Of a stretch of 64,000 nt of DNA, positions 1 to 10,907 are shown in pieces (within the stretch, counting starts at the first letter, position 1; every line of letters begins with the position of its first letter). The notes under the pieces are model-generated. The model saw only the letters and a list, made by a program, of their open reading frames with translations. It had not been told where the DNA came from and searched no databases. The position numbers were made by a program, and so were the translations under genes. The DNA comes from Bombardia bombarda (Eukaryota; Ascomycota; Sordariomycetes; Sordariales; Lasiosphaeriaceae). The stretch lies in the NCBI GenBank assembly GCA_030512295.1, contig JAULSR010000002.1, positions 6,076,001-6,140,000 on the forward strand, written 5' to 3'.

Positions 1-846
1 GGCTTGGTTCTAAGCCTCCCGGGCGGCAAAGCTTTGAAGAAATGCAGTATTGTTTTTGTGCAGATCGCCTGCGGTCGTAGATCGAGGTGCGATCATCGTG
101 TTGATGGGCATCCGATCGAGTGACTGGTGGAGAGACAAGGATCAATGATGACAGGTCGTAGGCGATGCGGATGGCGGAGCGGAGGGCGTCGGTGGCAGAC
201 ATAACGCTGCCTCTTATAGCTTGAAGAGGCTATGGCAGCCCTATTCTGGGCGGCAAGGGATGGGTTCATTGTGGAGGACAGGAAACAGAAAACGGAGTGC
301 CAGGTGCTGACATTAGACCTTCCTTTGACGGTGGAGGAGGGCGGGAACAAAGAGCGAGGGGACCAAAACTGGACCCCCAGATGGGCACGCCCTGAGACCC
401 CTGCCATGCCGGCTCCTGGGCACTGGCAGAGTGATCTGTGCGTGGCGAGCCGGCCAAGTATTATATAGTACCTACCCCGCGACCTCTTTGTCGCTGAACT
501 CCCCACACTGCTGGCGCCGCCTAAAATGGCGACACTTTCCGCCCGATTTGGCGGTCCCAGCAGCGCTTTCTCTGTTTATAAAGTAATAAATAAAAACTTT
601 AATTAAAACTTAATATTTAAACTTTTATTTTCTAATAATAAATTTATTTTTTAAATGTTTAATATATTATTAAAATATTATAACATATTAAAATAAAACT
701 TGGCTTAACATTAGAATCTCGGCGGCCGCGCCGCCGCCACCACAATACGCTCAATCGCGCTCGTGCTTACGAGCACGCTGAACTTGAGGGCACTGGGTTG
801 GAGGTTCGGTTTGACAGCGGAAGAGTCCGCTTCAATCTCCTTCACC
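1..846. other. Gene-free left edge with AT island
   Basis: I see no convincing gene here. Short open frames exist on both strands but none looks like protein. The stretch ends in an AT-rich island and a GC-rich stretch just before the hypothetical gene at 847. Confidence 0.5.
576..708. repeat. AT-rich island 1 (RIP-like)
   Basis: About 130 bases of almost pure A+T, rich in TTAATA/TATTAA, sharply bounded by ordinary roughly 50% GC sequence. Such islands in filamentous fungi usually are remnants of RIP-mutated repeats. No transposon end or reading frame survives. Confidence 0.6.
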
Positions 847-1551
847 ATGGCCACCCGGGATTCGAGGTTGACCGTGACAAACGTGAACGACAGCCAGAAT
901 GACAGCGGTCGTGGTCTGCTTCACGCCAGCGTTGATGCAGCACTCAACCAAAGCGGTCCCGGCAGATATGTTGATTTTACCAGACGTATCGGCGATGTGC
1001 CCGGTGAGGCTCGTCGGGATGGCATGCTGCTCGATCGGCTAGTTGGTGAGCCTGACCTAGACCCCGGGCAGGTTGTCGAAGAACTCCCGGAGGACGAGGA
1101 CGTGGTTAATCCTCAGGACCAGGTCATGGAGCCCGAGAAGCCTCGTCCGTGGAGGGGGTGGACCGGGCTCATGCCTCAGTCGGGCTTTGAGACTACCACC
1201 ACCAAGCCCCCCTTTAGAGGCGGCGGGGGCGATGTTCCTCCACCTCCTCCAGGCCCTCTACCACATGTGGTCCGCGGCAACTGCGGGATTCGTGGCCATG
1301 AGCTGTACCCGCTGTCTCGGATCTTTGCTATAAAGTATGCAAAGGATCACCCCAATGAGTGGAGGTCTCATGACTACGCTCATGAGCAGATGGAGGATCG
1401 CCCGTTCGAAGATCGGACGTCGACGGTGGCCAAAATTCTGGCCGATAAGGGACTCATGGTCCTGTATCAGAACAGGTCGCAGCAGGCCGCGTACCGAAAG
1501 GAGCTGAAGTCTGCTTCTTATACCGCCCCTGCCGCCCCTGCCATTGATTAG
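847..1551 (+). CDS. Hypothetical proline/glycine-rich protein, 234 aa
   Basis: One uninterrupted frame. I chose the ATG at 847 (ACCATGG context) because the frame upstream offers only a GTG. The middle carries an acidic stretch (EELPEDEDVV) and a GGGG/PPPPPP linker; the C-terminal third is charged and looks folded (YAKDHPNEWRSHDYAHEQ). It ends in an alanine/proline tail. I do not recognise a family. It lies directly after an AT island in a decayed accessory region, so it may be a lineage-specific gene or a fragment. No intron is needed. Confidence 0.45.
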   Translation: MATRDSRLTVTNVNDSQNDSGRGLLHASVDAALNQSGPGRYVDFTRRIGDVPGEARRDGMLLDRLVGEPDLDPGQVVEELPEDEDVVNPQDQVMEPEKPRPWRGWTGLMPQSGFETTTTKPPFRGGGGDVPPPPPGPLPHVVRGNCGIRGHELYPLSRIFAIKYAKDHPNEWRSHDYAHEQMEDRPFEDRTSTVAKILADKGLMVLYQNRSQQAAYRKELKSASYTAPAAPAID

Positions 1552-2977
1552 GACGCCATGGTTATCGACAACGATGGTGTGAACTAAATTGGATGACAAG
1601 TTGTTATGCCAGTGCGTATCTCTGTAGTGTATATTCGGGGTAAAATGGAAATGGCGGTGTTCGTGGGAAGGGTCTCCCCATGTCACCAGGTAGTTGATAG
1701 CCCATAACTTCACCAGCTGTGCTATATAAGTAGTGTTTAAGGTTATTGAATATATCTCTTTATATAATCGTAATCGGCCCGTTAAGAACCGTGCATAGCT
1801 ATATTTTGTTCCAGTTGCTCCATATTATCACCACTATATTCGATGGCGCACCACCCGTCACAAGAGACACAACCTATGTGGTCGCTACTGTTTCCGACAC
1901 CGTTTTCCCCTGGTGACCAGAATATTCTAGGCTGACGCTATCTTAGTAAACTGTAAGCGGGCAGGAAAATGGACCCAGATCCCAGATAGTGCAACGTCAG
2001 ACCCAAGGCGGGTCCAGCCCAGTGATCCAGAAGTATTTCGACACAACCTGACCCAGACTCGTCCGCAATGAATAAGCTACACAACTATATGTGAGACATT
2101 CGGGAAGATATAGAAGAACTTTAATAGAGTATGAATAATATGTCAGTGCTTGACTCTATCTCATACGAGCTTCTGAAGAAAGTTGATGAGGCAATTAGAG
2201 AGCAACTGTAGCAGAAAACAAACACTTTCACTTCAATTGCAGAATGAAAAAGATTCCCGTAAGAAAGATCAGGACGAATAAGTTCAGGAACAACAGCGAC
2301 ATGCCATAACAATAGAGGTCTACATTCTGCCGTCTCCGTTTTTTTGTTCACCTACTTGCCTTGATGCAAACTTACCTAAGGTATAGTGCCAGTCAGCAAG
2401 TCTAAGCCCATGTACGATTTACCACCATCTACAACTATCCCATCTACAACTATCCCATCTACAACTATCCCATCTACAACTATCCCATCTACAACTATCC
2501 CATCTACAACTAACCTAACCACAACTGTCACGGCGTAGCCAGTTATATATATCCACTCAGAATTCCAAGATGTCGATCTTGTTATTCTGGCATCCTTTGC
2601 AATGGGGGGTGTGACATAGTAGTGAGTAATTAGTGGGTTCATCGTGCGCGCTGTTACAACAACTACTTACTTATCTAGTTTTTAGAGGCCCTGGTATCTT
2701 TGGAGGTCCCTGAGTTCCAGCCCTAGCGCACTCGCGTGTGTTTGCAGGGTACTGGTGGCTAAATTCAAAATGGCAGCTACGACGAGCATAAAGATAGGTA
2801 GGCAGGCGCGATGGACGGCACGGAACACCGCGACTGCACTTTATAGCCAGGATAGTTTTGCTCGGCCTGGGAAAATTCTCGCTCTCCCGTCCCTCTCTGG
2901 CTTTCCCTGGGAATGTGTCTCTTGAATTATCCGATTTTCAATTCAGTCTTTATACTTCACTTCGAACCATCAAGACA
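1552..2977. other. Intergenic, minisatellite only
   Basis: Apart from the 15-bp tandem repeat at 2426-2512 I see nothing gene-like. Short frames on both strands lack protein-like composition. Confidence 0.5.
2426..2512. repeat. 15-bp minisatellite, about 5.8 copies
   Basis: Unit CATCTACAACTATCC occurs five times perfectly in a row from 2426 to 2500, and a sixth copy breaks off after 12 bases. On the minus strand it reads as an open VVDGI repeat, but nothing around it supports a gene. Confidence 0.95.
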
Positions 2978-4339
2978 ATGTTTCCTATTTTTAACATTCC
3001 AGAACTCCGCGCGAATATCACAAAAGGGGAGAATTTGCTCCGTGATTTCCGACGCAAATATGACGCTTCGATGAATACCATTGAAAAAGGGCGCTACAAA
3101 GTCGACCAGACGAATCTGGCTAGGGAGACTGCTGCCCAAGTCGCAAAATGTCAAACAGGCCCGTGACTTGGTTATACGAGCGGTCGACTTTGAAGCGACA
3201 ACCCAACGGCGCAGGGCTGAGACCGAAGATTGAGCAGCATTCCGCCAACGTATCCAAGGTCAACCGCGAGTCCTCGAGGCTGGACCCTGCCAGCAAAAGT
3301 ATTTCTTATAAGTGCCGCCCTTACTTTGATGGGCAAGCAGGGCTTTGTTCTTGAAGACGAGTTCAAGCCTATGCTCTCTGGCCTCCTCCAAGGAGAAAGT
3401 CTCCCAAGCTTGCGCTGCCAAAGACAAAGACCTTGCTGACGCACATAGTGAGGTAGTAAGGTTAGAAGAGGCCGTCTCTCAGTTTGAAATTGACCTTGAG
3501 GACTTCAAGAATAAAGAAAAGTTAAATGACGGCGAGGATATATTTGGTAAAGGACCTCGAGGACCTGACGAAGAACCTCGAAGAGACCATTCAAAATATG
3601 CAAGACGAGCGAGATCGTCTGGCCGATACTATTACTTGCAAGAGCGAGGACATACGTATTGCTACGGAGCGTATTAAAGAGCTCCAGGATGAGCTGCGCA
3701 TTCTTCGCACGCAAGGGGCGAGTGCTCTTCGTGTCTACGGCAACGGCCCTCAGGCCCAGGAAGCTGCAGGCTTTCGAGAAAGACTGGCCGGGACAAACAA
3801 TAGTTTCGGTGGGTCTGCGGAGCGTATTAGCCAGCTCCAAGATGAGCTGCAAAAGGCTAGCAGCTCTGTCGAGAAACTAACTGGCGACCTCAAGACACTC
3901 CTGTCTGTTACAGGTGAGGAACGATCGCGCAGTTGGCATTCTATTCACAGACTTGGCCTCTATCTATCACAAGTGTCTCTGCAACCCGTTGTATGGGTAA
4001 ATTTCCTGGACAAGATGTTCGGGGAAGGAGATGTGCCAGGCTATCCACTGGCCTCTGCGTGGGCGGTCAAGGAAACGTGGAAGCAACCGGCTGCAGATGA
4101 GGTGTTCTCTCTGTTCAAGTTCGTCGACCCACAGGCTAATCTAGTGGCCCTATTCGGTGCGGCACGGGGTTGGGAAGTCTACCACTAACATGGCAATATA
4201 TCTTATGGGGCGGTTGATTACCCAACTGTCATCCGTTTCTCGCGTTGATGGCGCTCTACACTTCACTGTAGCATCCCCGGACGAGGAGAGTCAGGTCTGG
4301 TTTCCATTTGGAAAGGTGTCGGTCTTTATGGGTGAATAG
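2978..4339 (+). pseudogene. Frameshifted coiled-coil protein gene relic
   Basis: Coding-looking segments follow one another on the plus strand in different frames. First comes an ATG at 2978 with a charged helical start (NLLRDFRRKYDASMNTIEKG). A frame change near 3140 leads to a stretch reading ARDLVIRAVDFEATTQRRRA, which is cut by a TGA. A helical segment at about 3375-3535 then shifts frame near 3540 into a long coiled coil with repeated ERIKELQDELR / ERISQLQDELQ heptads. After that a globular C-terminal part shifts frame again near 4160 and ends at 4339. At least three shifts plus a stop, with no clear splice signals, point to decay rather than introns. The family is unrecognised; it could still be a poorly predicted multi-intron gene. 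Confidence 0.5.
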
Positions 4340-5366
4340 ACTTAACTATTTTAACTGGTTTGAATCGGAAAGCAGCCTGGAACTCTTAAAAGTGGTACAT
4401 GTAGTGCCAACTCCGCGTTGGCCCGCCCACCCACCCACTCACTCCCACCCACCCCACTCACTCCCACCCGGCTGACCATGCTGTGGTACGACCCCAGCTC
4501 TTCACGGTGAATGAGACTAGCCAAAACGGGCGTGCGCCTCGGTCGAAACCGGGCGGCGAGCTGGCGGGTCACAAACCAACCACATTCTGAAAATCATGTG
4601 CAACACTTTCCATGCCGCTTTGAAACGCACAGACGGAACGGCCGCCTGGGCCGATTTGACTCCCCGCATCACACCATGCCATCTTTTGTTTTCCCCTTCA
4701 TCAAAGTAATTGAATGCTTAGACTAAAAGAAAACACACCCCCCTAAGACTCGAGAACTCGCACTGAGTGGTGGGTGGCTGTCCCGAGGAGACGGGCCACC
4801 GCCGCTGTTTGGATTGACACAAAACCCTGTCGCGCATCAGATCTGCTGCTGGGATAGATGGGTCTTGTCCTCCTATCCTCATAGTTATCATGTTTCTCCC
4901 GTTGACACACATTGACCTTCTGTGCTTCTCTGTTTGGCTGTCGCAACGACCAAGGTTCGCATCGTAACTTGAATGCTCGGACCATGCCCCCAGCCAGTCG
5001 GCCCTGGTCTAGTACGTTGTGTTTTGCCTTGGACTTGCTGATTCTTGGACATCGTGATATATCTTAACAGTGACGCCCGCGCCAGAGAGCTGTTGATGCC
5101 TCTCTTGTTTATCCACTATCATAGAACACTTTCTCTTCTTGCTGCGGGTTAGCTTGCGTTTCACTGTCTTTAACTACTTTATCCTTCCTCTATGCCACCA
5201 ATCATTTCTCCGTTGTCAACTCTCGTTCACCCTTTACGACCTTTCACACTGTTCTGATCAAAAAACAACTAGACCGTTTACCCAAGAAAGGGGCTGGCCC
5301 TCGGCGTCTAGTACCTAATCAGCACCCCTTTATAATTTCATATCCATTGGAATCCAAATCACAGCT
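4340..5366. other. Intergenic, probable promoter of the SUR7-like gene
   Basis: No gene seen. A CCCACC/CACTC-rich stretch (4422-4470) contains two near copies of CCACTCACTCCCACCC. The pyrimidine-rich run before 5367 suits a fungal promoter and leader. Confidence 0.5.
4422..4470. repeat. CCCACC/CACTC low-complexity repeat
   Basis: An imperfect, strongly strand-biased C-rich repeat of CCCACC and CACTC words. The unit CCACTCACTCCCACCC appears twice. Confidence 0.7.
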
Positions 5367-6671
5367 ATGAGCGCCATAAGAACAATACGGGACAATGTCC
5401 TTAGATTTCTCCCCATCGCCCAGTCCGCCATTGCCTTTCTATTGATTCTCGTCGCCTTAATAGCAGGCCACAAGCCAGACATAATGGAGAATATGCGCGT
5501 CATCAGCGTAGGCCACAGTCCATTTTCTCCTTCATGGAACCTCAACTGGCCACTAACCATACGACACAGTTCGAAATATCCACCCCAGGCCTCACAACAC
5601 GGCAGCTCGACCTCAGCCAGTACTACTCGCTCCACCTGACCGACATATGCCAGGGCGACTATACAGAAAACTACGGAGAGCCCACCATCACGTCGTGTAC
5701 CAAGCCTTTTGACGCGGGTATGTCGCAATCATATTTGCTGTCCCCGTTGAATGTCTGCCATTACTTACCCAATGAATATAGGAGCCATGGACATCAGCGC
5801 GCTCTTCCCCTCCAGCGAAGGGGGGCCGTTTGACGACGAAGACCTCCAAGACGCATTCAACCTCATTCCCCATGTGCTTGCCATCCCGGGCTACCTCCTC
5901 CTTATCGCCTGCATCTTCCTTGGTGTCTCCATCTTTGCCACCACGACGACCACCCTCCTGTCCAGCGGCGACTCGATAAAGCGAATCCTCATCATCGCCT
6001 CCCTCGCCATCGCGGCGGTGGCCTGGCTGATGGCGACCACTGGTGCCTTCATCCTCACCATCGCCGCGGACGAGGTCCTCCGCAAGGTCAACGAGAACGG
6101 CAACGACATCGGCATATTCGCGCACAGTGGCGGTTCGGCGCTGCTGGCTCTGATCTGGACAGCGGTTGTTTTGGCCACTGGCACACTGGTTATGCTGATC
6201 CTATGTCTGCGCAGCAGCAGTGCAGGGAGCAAAAGCAGCCCGGATACGTCACACGAGAAGAGACCGGATATGTATATAACATCAACATCCCCCATCGCCG
6301 ATGGTGGGTATCCCGTCATCCAAGGCAGCTATCGTCCACCATCCGAGCGAGCCTCGTCATTCCGCAGTGATGGCAGCGGGTATGGCAATGTTGGCGGGCT
6401 GGGTCCGGCATTGCTACTCCACCAGCCAGTGCCCTCGCGCTCGCTCACGTCTTCGTCGGCTGGTGGCTACTCGCCACCACAGCCGCATTACGGACATCAA
6501 GACAGCAGGAGGGAGGAGCAGGAGGACGATGACGGCAGCGACTTCTACGACGATATCGAGAAACACTACTCGGGCGAAGAGTCAGCGACTGAGGAGACAT
6601 TTCCAAGCAGTATCGTGGGCAGGTTAGAGGAGATCAATATAAGTCCGACAAGGCCAGTAAGTTTCAACTAG
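5367..6671 (+). CDS. SUR7/PalI-like four-TM plasma membrane protein, 392 aa
   Basis: Three exons: 5367-5507, 5570-5717, 5782-6671. Both introns (62 and 64 nt) have GT..AG ends, the first with a CACTAAC branch site, and the spliced frame is intact. TM1 is near residues 13-34. A loop with two cysteines (DICQGDY, TSCTKPFD) follows, then three close hydrophobic helices (LIPHVLAIPGYLLLIACIF; ILIIASLAIAAVAWLMA; ALIWTAVVLATGTLVMLIL) and a Ser/Pro-rich, acidic cytosolic tail of about 180 residues. This is the layout of the fungal SUR7/PalI family, which acts in eisosomes and wall stress (SUR7) or in ambient-pH sensing (PalI/Rim9). Which branch it belongs to is not clear. It is the one intact membrane gene in the decayed left block. 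Confidence 0.75.
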
Positions 6672-6683
6672 AAGGGGTCTTGA

Positions 6684-6773
6684 TAGAATATTAATATTAT
6701 ATTAATTAAAATATATGTTTATTTAAAATTTTAATAAGCATTTATTAAATATATATTTAAAACTTATCAACTC
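6684..6773. repeat. AT-rich island 2 (RIP-like)
   Basis: About 90 bases of nearly pure A+T beginning right after the SUR7-like gene and ending just before the headless gene relic at 6824. It probably marks the repeat or breakpoint that removed that gene's 5' end. Confidence 0.6.
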
Positions 6774-6823
6774 GAGAGTAAGTAATATACGATAAACCGC
6801 AACGTAATAGCTGATGTATCTAG

Positions 6824-7570
6824 CTGCTATATGCCTATCAAGCCGCTCCTCCTGGATCTAGAGTCTTTTCGTCGCGGTTGATTGAACTTGTCGCTACTGC
6901 AATACATGAAATTGCTGTTCAGCTGTCCACTTTGGATACGAGTCTCCATAAAGACGACGGCCTTGCGTCTTGGGCGCCGGACAAGGAGGAAAAGGTCTTC
7001 GGAGCTCTTTTCTGGAGACCATTTCCCAGTGGCCCTCCACCGACCTTGTTCCGTCAGGAATGGTACTGCGATTACGATCAGTACCCCGACGGTATTGCTG
7101 ATGGAGTTGGGTACTGGGCCGAGGCATGAATCCTCGGCGGTGTCGTCCTGTTCGACCGACGCGACTGTGACATTGTACCGTGTCTTTTCCCTCTGGAAAT
7201 AGAATGTGAGCTGACCGATCTGCAGGATGCGATATATCTTCATCCCGATCGAAGCAATGTAACCTATCGCATTTTCCGCCTTCTCGATAGCCAGAAAAGG
7301 CAGCTTCTAGACTTTTTGCTTTCGGACGGTACGGTGTCCTCGCCGCTGCCCATTCTAGCCGACGAGAAGAATCGTCAGCGCATCGACCCCGAGGAGCCCA
7401 TCGAAACTACTGGCATATACCGTGATGGCTGGGAGCGGAAGCCTCCATCACCTGACGCTGGGGATCGACGACTCAAGGACGTGGTGGACAGGCTGAACTA
7501 CCCCACTGATGAAGACCAGGAAGAGGCTCAATGGCGAGCCATCGATCGGAAGGCTGAACTGGACGACTAG
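6824..7570 (+). pseudogene. 5'-truncated conserved fungal gene with in-frame TGA
   Basis: One frame reads through 6824-7570 with a single stop, TGA at 7127-7129. Upstream it reads LIELVATAIHEIAVQL... and EWYCDYDQYPDGIADGVGYW. After the stop it continues as ILGGVVLFDRRDCDIVPCLF and TYRIFRLLDSQKRQLLDFLL to a normal end. The motif around the stop (GYWAE-x-ILGGVVLFDR) resembles a widespread fungal protein of unknown function, where I expect Arg or Lys at the stop position; CGA to TGA would explain it. There is no ATG: the frame opens after a TAG at 6821, next to AT island 2. So the gene lost its N-terminus and gained one nonsense mutation, while the rest is well preserved. Confidence 0.7.
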
Positions 7571-8620
7571 TGTGCAGGATGTGCGGACTGCTGCCTGGAC
7601 TAGCCTTACTAGCAGGGTCCATATGCAGGGCGATAACTGTCTGAATTATCTTAGCCGTACATGAGAATGTTCTGCCGTTGTGATGGTGTTCGCAGGAGCC
7701 GTTGCATAGTGTGACAAGATACGATGTTGTTCATGGAGATGATTGGATCATAGGTAAGTTCTGGTGTGTGACAACGAATGGAGGGAGGTGTGGCTTTTGT
7801 TGTTCAGCCCGAAGCTGTGCCTAAAAGTCCTAACGATATCTCTTTCCTGGTCACTGCATTGCTTGTACTGTAGACCTGTAGGGTTTGCTGCGTGAACGGA
7901 TCTAGCATGCTTCGACCATCCGGGATACACATTTGTCCGTCCGAGTGACATGCCGCGTCGCCCAGGAGGAATAGGTGGTGACACGCCGCCTATTGACATC
8001 TGTTGCTTGCTATCAACTGCCTGGGAATAGACAACTCCAGCAAGTTGGCTGCAGGGCAGCGACCCTAGCAAGATCTTGGCCAATCATTTCAAATCGCCCC
8101 CAACTTTTGACGGCGTCTCATTGTCCACATGCAGCGTTCTGTCACGCTAACGTAGATGTTCTTGGCGGGGAATCGCCAGCGTCCATGCGTTGTCCCTGCT
8201 CACACGTGAGCTGTCACGCATGGCCCGTCCTGCAGCCCTTGGCCATGTCCTGCCCCTATGGGCGCAATAGTGTGTTGTTGCATGGGGCGTGACCAGCCAG
8301 CAAATCACTGCGAAGGCAAGATGAGCCGCATTTTGCGAGACGGGGTACTCGCAGGTCGACCGAACGATCACCAGCCAATAGAAGGTTGAGTTCGGGATGA
8401 GTGGTGGGTCACACGAACCGTCCCCGCATTTATCAGGAGGCAGGTGGCCAATCATTCTCAGCCGCTCCCACTTTTTGATGCCCTACCCGCCTTAGCTCAA
8501 ACTGGCCAGACTGGAAGCCACCTCAAAAGACTTCGCCTACGACCTCTGAAGCCATTTACGTCCACCAGGAGTATTCATTAAACATCCATCCCTTTTTCAT
8601 ACACCGGCACATTTCTCGTC
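7571..8620. other. Intergenic, no gene seen
   Basis: Short frames on both strands lack protein character. The last 100 bases before 8621 are C-rich and leader-like. Confidence 0.5.
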
Positions 8621-10647
8621 ATGAGAGGAGGAGCTTACAAGCCGAGGGCCTGCCGCTCTCGTCTCGGACTCTCCAAGGAGAACCGGCCGGACCTTACTGC
8701 CAGCAAGACTCCAGGTACGCACGCCCGAGTGCTCCCGCTTCGCAAGTTGGAACAGACCACGCTAATCCTTGGTGCAGAGCTTCTACAAAGCCATAGAGAC
8801 CGTTCTCCGGTGGATGGAGGTCTCGTGCAAGACGCGACGCCCTCGCAGACCATCAAGCGACCACTGTGTCCGGCATCTACGAACGATTGCTCGCTTGCAA
8901 AGAGAGCGCGGCTGACGCAGGCGGACACACATATATCTACAACATGGGTCAAGAAGTTGAACCGTTCGATACAGGACCCTCAAGGCGTAGTGCTAGGCTT
9001 CAAGGACAGCAACTCCCCAGCAGTGCGGGTTCTGTTCGCCCTTCGAAAGCTCTATTGAGAGGGCAGATCGAAGCAGGCGCCGGGACGTCAACATCGGAGC
9101 GACCTGGATTGACGAGGAGAAATACACAACTTGAAGCGGAGGTCGGACAAACGAAGGCTACCGAGGTATGACCACGTTCGGTGATGTATGTCAGGTACTA
9201 ACGACCTTTGTAGATTGAGCAGCAGCCAAACCCTCTCCAGCGACCATCAACAACACCTCCCGAGGTTAGGATCGAGGAACAGGAGCGAGCCTCTCCAACC
9301 ACGCTGTTGCGGAAACGGCAGACTAACAGTGACGGTGACGACAACGAACACCAGCTCAAGCGCGCAAGGCTGACGCGGAAGAACCTGGCCGAGTTCAATA
9401 TGGCCAAGAAGAAGGGAGCCAACAAGGTTTCGGTGTCTGCCCCCCCGGAATCTACGATCGAGTCGTCATCAACAAAGACCACTTCGACAACGACCTCTGG
9501 CTTCGCCATCCGGGCTTTCAAGAATGGTGTCCTTCTTCACTCTCAATCTAAGCCGCCCACGAACCTCCAGGCTTACCACGAGCGGTACGAGCAGTCTCGC
9601 AGAACCGCTTCGCCCACCGAGTCAGAGCACAAACGCTATGCCAATAAAGTTGAAAATGCTGGTAATGAGGCGACCATGGTGGTTGAGGTGAGCGGGAAGC
9701 TGTTGAAGGAGTGCGATGATGAAGGTTATACAAGAGCCTTCAACCGGGCTTTTACAGGCTTTCCCAAAGATGTCAGCTTCAACAGTGGCCTGTCTGCTCT
9801 GCAGCCAGACTTTGTTGAGGGTTTTCGGATGAGAGAATACGACCCGTTCCCGGTTGACGAGCACGTCGACGGAGCCGTTATCTACAAGGATGACCCTTCA
9901 TCTGTGACACTGCCACATTTGGCAGGGGAGTGGAAAGGTCCCGACGGGAACATGAAAGAAGCGGAGCTGCAGAGCGCTTATGACGGAGCGGCCTTAGTCT
10001 TTGCAAGGAACCAGGCCCTCGCCTACCTAGGGAAATCTGACCCTCCCGGCCACGCTGAGGTTACGACGTTCACCACAGATGGCACCAATCTCAACCTCTA
10101 TGCACACTATGCTGCTCCATCGGAGGATGGCACACTCAAATACCACCAGTATCGCTACAGGTCAACAAACCTCGTGAATACTCGCCAAGAGCATGTCCAG
10201 GGCCGAAAGGGGCTCAGGAATGAACAGGGCCACGCATATAAACAGTCACGCGCCTTAAAAAACCAACTAAGAAAACACTAGAAACAGCATCGCAATGCCC
10301 TAACCCCAATTGCCGAAGGAGGAGCTCCGGTGCCTATTCCTGACGGCATTTTCGGGGAGAATATAGACGAAGCTGGTTATGTGGTACTCGAGCAACCCTG
10401 CCAGCCCACACCAGCGGCGTCAAGCTCCGTCTCGTCGAAGTCACTCCCGTCCGTGGATGACTGCGTTTCCCGTAGCAGCGGCCAAAAACGGAAAGCCTCG
10501 TCATCGCGAAGACCTTCTCACGATTCATCCAAACCAAGGACCAAAGCTCAAGAGTATTGGAAATTGGACGCAAATAATGGAAATTACTACCACAGACATT
10601 CTAATGGTAAACTCACTTGGCTCGAGGACTCTGATGATGGGAATTGA
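8621..10647 (+). pseudogene. PD-(D/E)XK-like (DUF7924-type) gene, copy A, interrupted
   Basis: Paralogue of the intact gene at 14477. A first exon (8621-8714) is followed by a 63-nt intron. A second intron, 9166-9213, has a TACTAAC branch. From 9214 one frame runs through the conserved domain: QPDFVEGF, then LPHLAGEWKGP, then QSAYDGAALVFARNQAL, giving an Asp...Glu-x-Lys core like PD-(D/E)XK nucleases. TAG at 10279-10281 stands where copy B has Trp (YWEQQ). The same frame then continues from 10282 to 10647 and ends in the same YW...GNYYHRHSNG...W tail. The exon between the introns also changes frame between about 8880 and 9000. Either it is a recent pseudogene or a truncated protein ending after the core is made. 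The domain name is from memory. Confidence 0.7.
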
Positions 10648-10907
10648 AAGCCCGTATTTAATGTTCCTACTGTTTCACACTGCAGTGTCCTTGCAATTAT
10701 TTCATTCCAAACATGGTTAAAAACCGGCGAGATAAATTAGCAAGTGTATTAGGCGAATCGTGACGGCGTGTTTTTGGTTTGGAGGTTGATTTAGTGCAGC
10801 ACATCTTGCATAACTACCATTGGACAGGGTGAGTTGTGGGCCATAAGAGGGAGTGGAGCTAATTGAGCTAGTTGTCTATCCCGTATTTCTTTAATATATG
10901 GTCCAGG

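Noticed and set aside
2426..2512. CRISPR array
   Set aside because: Repeats are 15 bp with no spacers, and this is a eukaryotic nuclear sequence; it is a minisatellite.
6824..10647. In-frame stop codons read as Trp under an alternative genetic code
   Set aside because: Both TGA and TAG occur at such sites, and intact genes here (noxA, pfa4, KAP120, pex2) need no recoding.
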